DNA of 23,986 bases from Coptodactyla brooksi (taxonomy: Eukaryota; Arthropoda; Insecta; Coleoptera; Scarabaeidae): the NCBI GenBank assembly GCA_033557675.1, contig JAWQRM010000335.1, positions 1 to 23,986 on the forward strand. Direction: 5' to 3'. The first letter of the stretch is position 1, and each line of letters starts with the position of its first letter. Positions 1 to 10,500 of the stretch are shown here, piece by piece. The notes under the pieces were generated by a model, which worked only from the letters and a program-made list of their open reading frames with translations, was not told the origin of the DNA and made no database searches. The translations under genes and the position numbers were made by a program.

Positions 1-618
1 CAATTTTTCAATTTTCAAATTTTTCAAGTAAACTGTAAATTGTGACCTGAATATTAAGCTTGGTTTATACACAGCGTGGTTTATACTTTTTCAGTTAAGT
101 ATTCAGGGTGTCCCAACGAAAACTCCCTGAAATTTAACTACTACCTTAGGTTGGCAAATATTTGAAACCATATAAAATAAGTCCAACTTCTCAGTAACTG
201 GAATTGGCATTTCTTAACTTAACTTAAACAAACTGTTTTGTGTACCTCGTCAAATAAAGCAATAGCTTGTTTAATTATCAGTATAACTGAGGTTGCACGT
301 ATAATAAACACATATGAACAAATTTGATAATCTTACAAGAGTGATGAGAAAAGAACAGGTAAGTATATTTACAGAGATTATTAAGTTGTACCAGTACATA
401 ACCTGGTTCTGGGAGGCACAGTTTTTCAAAAATGATTGTATAAAGAGATTGTATAGTAGACCTTACTTATCAAATTCAGTTTATCGCTAAACCCATGGTC
501 GAAAATAAATAAAAAGCAAAAGAATATTTTTACTTCTCATCTACAAGCAAAAGCGTTTGTAATTAGTAAGCCCAGCTCTTCTAGAAAAACTGGTTAAGGT
601 GGTGCAGGTGGTGCTTAC
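1..618 (-). other. Intron sequence downstream of the Ig exon (3' end outside window)
   Basis: The stretch begins with the canonical donor GTAAGC at 618-613. The rest is AT-rich with frequent stops in all frames and no Ig, Fn3 or PEVK-like reading frame. It includes a 10-bp direct repeat (TGGTTTATAC at 61-70 and 77-86), A/T-rich simple sequence at 1-35, and a CAGGGTGTCCCA stretch near 105 that resembles dispersed insect repeats. No RNA gene or promoter was recognised. Confidence 0.7.
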
Positions 619-1587
619 CTTCAACTGTTAACATGGCGGTGGTTTCGGCCGTACCCAAAGGATTTTCGGCCTTCACAGTGTATTCACCTGTATCACCTTT
701 TACAGTTTCGATTATAGGAAGGATGTACTCGTTATCCACCTTTTTCGGAGTTGGGGTTTTGACGGGCTTTCCATCCTTGTACCAGGTGACCTTCGGAGTG
801 GGATTTCCAACAACCGTAGTACTGAGGAGGACGCTGTTCCCTTCCCTCACGTTGATGCTTCTCAACGGCACCAGGATTTGGGGACCTTCCCTTTCTCCAG
901 TCCTCACCTTCAGTGGGATCTTGACCCTGGCTTCGCCTTCACGGTTCTTCGCTATGATCTCGTAGACGCCTTCTTGGGTCTTCTCGACTTCTTTGATCTT
1001 CAGTATTGTGGTGTACATGTGCATGTCTGATTCCGTTACTACGGTGACGTTCTTCTGGGACTTTATCCTCTTCCCGTTGAATTTCCAGATCACGTCAGGT
1101 TCTGGCACCGCGACCAGCCTGCATTCGATGACGACGTTGGATTTTTCGTCGACGCATTGCGCCTTGGGCTTCTTGGCGAAGGTCGGCGGTATTCCTTCGA
1201 GGATATCGGCCAGGGAGGATTCCCTGGATAAGCTGCGCCTCGATAGACCCGTAAAATCTGATCCGTGATCCGATAGCGGGAGCTCCACTATCAGTTCTGT
1301 GGTGCTAGAGGCAAAACCTGCGGAGTTCTTCGCGACGCAGGTGAAAGTACCAGCGTCCTCTGGAAATACCTCGCGGATAATGAGGGTGGCTACGTTATCT
1401 TCATCGTAGAACATCTGGAAGTCTTTGGAAGGTTTGATGATGGCGGTTTGCTTGAACCAGGTGATCTGGGGACGGGGGATCCCCTCCACTTGGCACTCGA
1501 ATTCCACGGTGTAACCGTCCGGAGCGTGCTGAGGTTGCAGCTTTTCTATGAACCTCGGCGCGACTGGTTTTTCGGTGGGTTTCGGTC
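619..1587 (-). CDS. sls: Exon with three I-set Ig domains
   Basis: The exon is 969 bp (323 codons). The acceptor TTCATTCCAG|GA lies at 1588 and the donor GAAG|GTAAGC at 619, both phase 1, the usual phase for Ig modules. It encodes a short Pro/Lys lead, Ig domain a (about 1561-1283), a Ser/Arg-rich linker (1282-1190), Ig domain b (about 1189-902) and Ig domain c (about 886-620). Each has the I-set core of a Trp and a D/E-x-G-x-Y-type F strand. Only the first keeps both buried cysteines. In titins such domains are folded spring and binding units of the I-band or A-band. The lead-in FERPKPTEKPVAPRF connects directly to the SH3 exon. Confidence 0.92.
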
Positions 1588-4500
1588 CTGGAATGAAGAA
1601 AGAAATAACAAGGATCCTTCGCGCCGTATTCTTCACTTACTTTCGAAAACTGGCAGCTTATCAATCCTCTCGTGCAGCTTCTTCTGGACGTACGTGGTGT
1701 AATTCTCCTCGTCCATGAGGTACTGGGCCGGTACCCAGCCTCTTTCTTCAGTTAGATGCTTCTTCACGAACCACCAGTCGATGTTATCCATGTCCAGCAC
1801 GTAAACCTTTTCACCTTCGACCAGATCGATCGCTTGATCTGCTTCTGCGATGTACGAGCAGATCGAATACAGGGTGTCGCCTTCCGTCACTTCCACGATC
1901 TGTTCTTCATCTGAAACTTCTTTTTCTCGCGTTATGCTTAGTGAAGCGGTTTCTAAAAAAAGTACAGCGGATTATGGCAAAAAAACAAAAACAAAGTGTC
2001 GTGTAAATAGCGAAAGTAGCAACAGTATTGTTTTGTATAGCTTAAAAGCTCGTGGCGTATAAAAACCTTGGTCGTATGTTGGTTGGGACGGTTTCCTTTT
2101 CTGTTTAATGGACAGGGACTCCTCTCCGTAGTCCACGGCCTTCGGACGCGGTTTCTTAATTCCAATGGAAACGCTCTCTTCGTCTTCTTCGTGGACGGAG
2201 TACTCCGGCTTGGATTTTCTTCTAAACGCCACGTGGAAGCTTTGCTCTAAGACGTCGTCGTCGTATGGAAGTTCTTCGGCGTCGCTACCGTCGTCGATTA
2301 TTTCTTCTTGGGCGGGACCTTCTCCTTCAATTTCCTTTCTGATTTTAATCGTCTTCGCCCCTGCTTCTTCGGAATAGGTCAGGGGACGTTGCTTTTTAAG
2401 CTTCACCTTCCCAGACATGGATATTTCTTCTTCCGCGTACGAATCTAGTTGAATGTTAAATTCTTGTTCTACATCCTCCTTAGTCCTGGTCGTCCTAGGT
2501 CTGAACGTCACATTCTCCACGTCTGTGTACTCAGGAATCTCAGGCTTCTTACGAACCTTCCTCAATTTCTTGATTGTGATCTCTTGCGCGTGTTCTTCAA
2601 TCGTCGGCGGCTTAGCTGGTGGTTTCTTCTTAATCACGAACTCGTGGACCACATCTTCCGTTTCTTGCGGTTTCTTCAGTACCACCTCTTCTTCTTCATC
2701 TTCATCTTCAGTCGGTTTTCTTCTTCCGACCACCACCTCATCGGTCTCTTCGACCTCAACAACTTTCTTCACCGTCAGCTCGTCTGCTGCTTCTTCTCGG
2801 GTGGGTTTCTTCAATTTCTTCTTCTTAATCGTTACGTCTTCGGACGATTCCACAGTTTCTTCCACAGTCACCGGCTTCACTTTCTTTATGGTAAATTCTT
2901 CTGAAACATCTTCTTCAGCCGCCTTGGGCTTCCTTCTCTTTATGGTAATTTCTTCGCTCGTTTCATCGACCGGTTTCGGTTTCTTCACGGTGATCTCTTC
3001 CTCAACTTCCTCTTCTTTCGGCTTTTCCGGCTTCTTCTTTTTAATCGTGATTTCCTCCGTCACTTCTTCCACCTCTTCCGGTTGTTGGACGACAACCTTC
3101 TTGATCGTTAATTCCCCTTCGGCGGTTTCTTCCGTCGGTTTCTTCGGTTTCTTCTTTTTAATCTTCACTTCCTCCGTAGTTTCCTCAACCTCCTCCGGTT
3201 TTACGGGAACAACCTTCTTAATGGTGATCTCCTGCTCAACGGTTTCTTCCGTCACCTTCTTCGGTTTCTTTTTCTTCAAGGTGACTTCCTCCGTCACTTC
3301 TTCAACTTCCTCCGGTTCGACGGGTTTCAATTTCTTGATCGTAATCTCTTCCTCGACGGTTTCCTCCGTCGGCTTCTTCGGTTTCTTCTTTTTAATCTTC
3401 ACTTCCTCCGTGGTTTCCTCAACCTCCTCCGGTTTTACAGGAACAACCTTCTTGATGGTGATCTCCTCCTCAACGGTTTCTTCCGTCACTTTCTTCGGTT
3501 CCTTTTTCTTCAATGTGACTTCTTCGGTTACTTCTTCTACGTCCTCCGGTTTGACAGGCTTTAATTTTTTGATCGTAATCTCTTCTTCGACGGTCTCCTC
3601 CGTCGGTTTCTTCGGTTTCTTCTTTTTAATCTTTACTTCTTCCGTAATTTCCTCAGTTTTCTCCGGCTTAATTTTCTTAATGGTAATCTCTTCCTCGACC
3701 GTTTCTTCCGGCACTTCCTTCGGTTCTTCTTTCTTTAATGTGACTTCTTCGGTCACCTCTTCCGGTTCGACGGGTTTCAATTTTTTAATCGTAATCTCTT
3801 CTTCGACGGTCTCCTCCGTCGGTTTCTTCGGTTTCTTCTTTTTAATCTTTACTTCCTCCGTAGTTTCCTCAACTTCCTCCGGTTTCGTCGGAACGACTTT
3901 CTTGATGGTAATCTCTTCCTCGACCGTTTCTTCCGTCACTTTCTTTGGTTTCTTTTTCTTCAATGTGACTTCTTCGGTTATTTCCTCAACTGTCTCCGGT
4001 TCGACAGGTTTGACTTTTTTGATTGTAATCTCTTCTTCAACGGTCTCTTCTACCTTCTTCTTTGGTTTCTTTTTCTTTAATGTAACCTCTTCAGTAACTT
4101 CTTCAGTTTCCTTAGGCTTATCGGGAATAATTTTCTTAATAGTTATTTCTTCTTCGACCGTTTCTTCGACTTGCTCCTCTGGTTTCTTCTTGATAGTAAC
4201 CTCTTCCGTCACCTCTTCCTCATCTGCTGGCTTTACTGGGACAACTTTCTTTATCGTAACTTCCTCTTCAACTGTCTCTTCTACTTTCTTTTTCGGTTTC
4301 TTTTTCTTGACGACGAGTTCTTCGGTTACCTCTTCTGGCTTTTCCGGAACAGTTTTCTTGATGGTTATCTCTTCTTCCACGACTTCTTCAACGGTCGGTT
4401 TAGGTTCTTTCTTCTTGATCACTACTTCTTCTTGTGTTTCTTCAACTGTTACGGTTTTTTTGATAGTAATTTCGTCAGCGGCAGTTTCTTCAACCGGTTT

Positions 4501-7500
4501 CTTTGGTTTCTTAAGAACAATTTCTTCAGATACTTCGTCTGCAGGTTTTTCCTCTGGTTTCTCAATTATCTTCTTTATCGTGATTTCTTCTGCTACTGTC
4601 TCCTCAACTACTTTCTTTGGCTTCTTTTTCTTTAGCACAACTTCCTCCGTAACCGGTTGTTCTTCAGTTACTTTCTTGATTGTAACTTCTTCCTCGACAG
4701 TTTCTTCCACCACAGGTTTAGGTTTCTTTTTCTTAATAATTACTTCTTCTGTCGTCTCCTCGACTTCCTCCTGTTTTTCAGGCACTAACTTCTGAATTGT
4801 AACTTCTTCCACTGCCTCTTCTACCTTCTTAGGTTTCTTCTTCTTAATCTTTATTTCTTCGACCACTTCTTCAGGTTGTTCAGGTTTCTTAATAATCACT
4901 TCCTCGACAGGTTCCTCTTTCGGAGCTTCCGGTTTTTTCGAAATTATTACTTCCTCTTCCACAACTTCTTCAACTTTTTCCGGTTCCGGTTTCTTTATTT
5001 CTTCTGGAACCTCCTCTTTAGGCACCTTCTTGGGTTTTTTCTTTTTCTGAACCGTTATTTCAGTTTCCTCAATGATTTTAGTTTCGGGTTTCTTTTCTTC
5101 CGGAACTTCTTCTTTCGGTTTTTCCTCTTGAGGAACTTCTTCGGCGGGTGCAGTAATTTCGTCTTCTTTAACAGGTTTGACTTCTTCAACTTTTTCTGGC
5201 TCCGGTTTCTTTATTTCTTCTGGAACCTCCTCTTTAGGCACCTTCCTGGGTTTCTTCTTTTTATGAACTATTATTTCAGTTTCCTCAATGATTTTAGTTT
5301 CGGGTTCCTTTTCTTCCGGAATTTCCTCCTTCGGTTTTTCTTCTTGAGGAATTTCTTCAGAGGGCTGTTCAATAATTTCTTCTTTTATTTCTACAACCTC
5401 TTCAACAGGCTCAACAGGTTCTACCTTCTTGATGGTGAGTTCGGCAGGGGCTTCCTCTTCTTTGGGCTTCTTCAGTTTCTTCTTCTTAATTGTTACTTCT
5501 TCTTTTGATTCGACGGTTTCGATGGGTTTCTCTTCTTCCGGTTTTTTCAATATGAATTCCGCTTGTTCTTCCTTGACTTCCTCCGCGGGTTTCTTTGGTT
5601 TCTTTTTCTTTTTAACAGTTATTTCTTCTGTTATTACGGTTTCTTCCGTTTTCTCTTCTTCTGGTTTTTTAATTGTGATTTCTGCCGGTGCTTCTTCCTC
5701 GACGGGTACTTTTGGTTTCTTTTTCTTTATGATTATTTCCTCAGATGGCGCTTCCTCTTCTTTCGGCTTACTGAGAATGACTTCCGCTTCTGGTGCATCC
5801 TCTTTTGGTTTATCTGGTTTCTTCTTTTTGACAACGACCTCTTCTACAATTTCTTCCGTTACTTCTTCCGGTTTTTTAAGAATCACTTCTTCTTCCGGTG
5901 CTTCTTCGGCTGGTTTTTCTGGTTTCTTCGGTTTCTTCTTCTTTATTATAACTTTCTCTTCTATTTCCTCAATTATTTCCCGTTTCTTTACGTCTTCAAC
6001 TTCTACCGGTTTTTCTTCTGGTTTTTCGTCCGGAAGTTCTTCTTTCTCCTTTTTAATAGGTTTTAATGTTATCTCTTCCGGTTGCTCTTCCGGTTTAGGT
6101 CCTTGCTTGTATTTCAGTGTGATCTCGGGTTGTTCTTCTTCGTCTTGAGGTTTGGCCGGACCCTTTTCTAACGGAATCTGGATGGTTTCCGGTTCCGGTT
6201 TGGGTTTCTTGGTTTTCTTTGGTTTTGGTTTTTCTTCCGTGGGTTTTTCCTTTTCTTCTTTCGGCCATTGCGGAATTTCCAATTCCTCTTTTTCGGGGGA
6301 TTCTCTGGGGATGTCGTAAGGTTCGAACGCTGGAGCTTCTGGGAATTCCCTTTCCTCTTTCTCTTTCTTCTTCGGCAATTCCTCTTCTTCTTTCTTAGGT
6401 TTGGGTTTTGGTTCTTCTACTACTTCTTCTTTCTTTTCCGGAATTTTCTTTAGTTTTATCGGTTCTACTACTTCCTCTTCCTTTTCTGGCACCTTTCCTT
6501 TTCCGACCTTGATCGGTTTAACCTCTTCTGTTGGCTTTTCTTTAGGTTTCTTAGGTTCCTTTTTGTACCTGTATTCCTCGTCCACCTTCTCTAACACCGG
6601 CTTTTCGTCATCTCCGAAGTCCAAGTCCAACTGTTCAAGTTCTTCCTTGTCTTTCGGTATCTTTCTTAACTTTCTGCGTTTCGTCTTTAGTACTTCTTCT
6701 GCTTCTTGAACGTTTCTGGATAAAATTCCGTTTTCTCTTACCACCGGTTCCAGTTGCGTTATTTGCGGTTTCTTTTCTAATTCGGATAGTGGCGGGAAAT
6801 CGATGTGGTTTATTCTGCTCTTGAGGAGGAATTTCGGTATCTTCACACCTTTAGCTTCCTTTTTCTGCGGAATCTTCGGCTTTTTAAGTTTAATTTCGCT
6901 CAGGTTGACTGGCGCTTCTTCCGGTTTTGTTATGATGAGCTTCTGGGGTTTCACGTCGTGCCTTTGTATTTTGGTGGGTTTGATTAGTTCTTCGCCGACT
7001 TTAACTGGCTTTGCCTCCTTTGTTGGTTTCGGTTTCTCCTCTTCGGGCGCTTCATCAGGTTTTTCTTCTGGCTTTTCCTCTTCGCCTGGAATTTCTTTCG
7101 TTTTAGGCTTCTTCTTTTTGATTATTTTCTTCTCTATGATGAGCTTTTCCTCCGGACCTTTATCAGTTGGAATCGATTCCGGTTTGGGAACGTCTAATTC
7201 TTTTTCGGTTTCTTCCGGTTTTTCCTCCGGCTTCTTAAATGGTTTGAGCGTTATTTCTTCCGGTACTTCTTCAGGCTTCGGTCCCTGTTTGTACTTGAGC
7301 GTAATTTCAGGTTGTTCTTCTTCCGGTTGGGGCTTTGGTTTACCTTTCTCTAAAGGTATTTGCACCGTTTCCGGTTCGGGCTTAGGTTTCTTCGCCTTCT
7401 TCGGTTTCTTCTCTACTTTCTCAGGTTTCTCTTTTTCGGGTTTTTCGAATTCCGGTTTTTCGAACTCTTCCTTTTCCGGAGATTCCCTTTCGATGTCGTA

Positions 7501-10500
7501 CGGCTCGAACGGTTTCAGTTCTGGCCCCTCTTTTTCCGGTTTTTCTTTCTTCACTTCTTCCTCTGTCTTCGGCTTCACCGGCTTCGGTTTTTCTTCTTCG
7601 GGGACCTCCTCTGGCTTGGGACGCACCTTCTTCAGTTTCACTTCTTCCGGTTGTTCTTCTTCTTTTGGTATCTTACCTTTTCCTATCTTTATCGGTTTCG
7701 ATTCTTCCGGCGTTTCCTCTTTAGGTTTCTTGGGTTTTCTTTCGTATTTGAAAGCTTCATCAACTTTTTCCAGTTCGGGCTTTTTGTATTCGTCGAAGTC
7801 GGTATCGAGTTTTTCCAATTCAACTAGTTCCCTGTCGACGTCCTTCGGTTTTCTTCGTTTCTTCTTGAGCACTTCCTCCGCGTCTTGTACGTTTCTCGAT
7901 AAAACGCCATTGTCTTTAAGGTCCGGTTTTCTAACAGTTATGACCGGTTTGCGTTCAGATTCGCTTGCTGGTGGGAAGGGAACGTGTACTATTCTGCTCT
8001 TCAGCAAGAATTTAGGAAGCTTGACTTTGGTTTCTTTCTTAGGCGCCGCTTTCGGTTTCTTCAGCTTAATTTCGGCGAAGTTAACAGGGGCTTCCTCAGG
8101 CTTAGTGACTATCAGTTTTTGTGGTTTCTGATCTTTTCTTTCGATCGTCTGTGGTTTAATCAATTCCTTGCCGACCTTCACTGGTGCCTTTGGTTTTTCG
8201 GGTACCTCATCCACTTCCTCCTTTTCTTTCGGTTTCTTTTTCTTTACGATTCTCTTTCGTATTTCAACTTCCTCAATCGTTTCTTCTTGCGGTTTATCTT
8301 CTTCTGGCAATTTCTCTTCTTCCGGCAGTTTTTCTTCTGGAACCTCTGGTACCTCCTCTGGTTTAGGTTTGGGTTTCTTTCGTTTTTCCACTTTCTTTTC
8401 AACGATTTCTTCGACGATTTCTTTCGGTTTTTCTTCCACTACTTTCTCCTCTTCGATCGGTTTTTCTTCGGGAACTTCTTCAGTAGGTTTTTCTTCTTCT
8501 GCCGGTATTTCATCCTTCGGTTTCGGTTTTTTACGCTTAACGATTTTCCTTTCTACAATTTCTTCAGTTTCAATCTTCTTTTCCGGTTTTGGCGCCTCTT
8601 CTTCCGGTTTTTCTTCCTTCGGTTTCTGTTCCTCTTCGTCGAGTTTTACTTTATCGAATGGTTTCAGTTTAATTTCCTCCGGAGCTTCATCCGGTTTAGG
8701 ACCTTGTTTGTACTTCAGTTTGATCTCCGGCTGTTCTTCTTCGGGTTTCGGTTTGGGTTTTCCCTTTTCCAAAGTTATTTGTTCCGTTTCGGGGGCTTTC
8801 TTTTCCTTCTTCGGTTTCTTTGGCTTTTCTTCCTTCTTTTCCGGTACCTCCTTTTCTGGTTTTTCCCTTTCTGGTAATTCTAATTTCTCTTTCTCTGGAG
8901 ATTCGCGCTCAATGTCGTAGGGTTCGAAAGGTTTCAGTTCCGGTGCCTCCTTCTCTGGCTTTTCTTTCTTCGGCTTTTCTTCTTCTTTCACCTTCTTGGG
9001 TTTTTCCACTTCTCCCGGCAGTACTTCTTCTGGTTTTGTTGGAATCTTTTTCAACTTGACTTCTTCGGGTTGTTCTTCTTCTTTGGGTACTTTGCCCTTC
9101 CCCAGCTTTATGGCATGCACTTCTTCTGGTTTATCCTCCTTCGGTTTCTTTGGTTTCCTTTCGTATTTGAACGCGTCATCTACCTTCTCCAGTTCTGGTT
9201 TCTTATACTCGTCGTATTCAGTATCAATTTTCTCTAGCTCTGTCAGTTCTTTGTCGATCCGTTTCGGTTTCCTGCGTTTCTTCTTCAGTACTTCTTCCGC
9301 GTCTTCAACGTTCCTCGATAATATGCCGTTATCTTTCAAATCTGGTTTTCGTACTGTAACCGTTGGTTTCTGCTCGGCCTCGCTTTGTGGCGGGAACGGA
9401 ACATGATTGATCCTGCTCTTTAGTAAGAATTTGGGCAACTTGACTTTGGTCTCTTTCCTTTGAGGTATCTTTGGTTTCTTCAACTTTATTTCCGCAAGGT
9501 TTACCGGTTCGTCTTTCGGAACACTTATTTTTAATTTTTGAGGTGCCTGCTCTTTTCTTTCGAGTATTTGAGGTTGGATGAGTTGTTTTCCCACTTTCAC
9601 CGGCTTCTTAGGTTTTTCTTCTTTCACTTCCGGAATGACCTCCTCTGGCTTTTCTTCTTCTTTGTCTTTCGGTTTCTTCTTCTTTGTTATCTTTTTGCTT
9701 CTAATTATTTCCTCTGTTATTTCTTCCTTCTCTTCAGGCTTCTCTTCCAGAGGAACTTCTTGGATCACAACCTGCTCCTCTTCCCCCTCTTTAGGTTTTG
9801 TCTTCTTTGTAATTTTCTTTATTTTCTTTACTTCAATTATTACATCTTCTTCTTTCGGAATTTCTTCCGGTACTTCTTCCGGTATTTCTTCTTTAGTTTC
9901 TTCATCAATAGGTATCTCCTCTATTGTTATTTGTTCTTCTACGGTTTCCCCTTCTTTTGGTTTTTTCCTTTTAGTAATTCTCTTTACTTTCTTCACCTCC
10001 ACAATGACTTCCTCTTCAGCTGGTAAGATTTCTTCTGGCTTTTCTTCAATTGGCTTCTCTTCCACTGGTTTGTCTTCCGTTGGCTTTACTTCCTTCGGTT
10101 TCTTTTTCTTAAGTATTTTTCTGCGTTTAACTATTTCCGTGTGTTCTTCTTCAGGAAGTTCTTCAGCTTCTTCAGGTAACTCTTCTTCTTCGGTGACTTC
10201 ATCTTCTGGTATCTCTTCTACGGGGAAGTCTGCGAATTCGTCCGGCTGGCCCTCAACTTCTTCCGCCGTTTCCGGAGTGGATTTCTTACCGCGCACCTTC
10301 TTTTTGGGTTTAACAGGTTTAGGTATAATTTTGTCAAGTTCAGTTTGGTCTGTTGGTATAGTGTCAGGTTTGCCGATTGTGGTTTCGGGTGTAGTGTCTT
10401 CCTTTTCCGGTTTGGGTTTTGTGAATGGTTTCAGTGTTATTTCTTCGGGAGCTTCTTCGGGTTTCGGACCTTGTTTGTATTTGAGTGTGATGTCTGGTTG

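Noticed and set aside
355..370. Perfect splice donor CAG|GTAAGTAT on the + strand, followed by an ACAG
   Set aside because: It lies inside the downstream intron on the opposite strand to the gene, with no open frame beside it; best taken as chance.
619..1587. Projectin, twitchin or obscurin instead of sallimus
   Set aside because: Those proteins have Ig/Fn3 patterns and kinase domains (obscurin also RhoGEF) and no PEVK of this size. They cannot be fully excluded for the Ig exon alone, but the joined frame includes the PEVK.
1972..2062. C-terminal hydrophobic tail (Leu/Phe-rich) as a true membrane anchor of the protein
   Set aside because: It is intron sequence read through the weak donor at 2067. 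The frame resumes in the SH3 exon with matching phase. It is kept only as an intron-retention possibility.
2453..4795. 780-codon open frame on the + strand, Ser/Phe/Val-rich
   Set aside because: It is the complement of the PEVK repeat array. The coding strand has few Leu (TTA, CTA) and Ser (TCA) codons, whose complements are stops, so long antisense frames arise by composition. There is no start context, no known domain, and it ends where composition changes.
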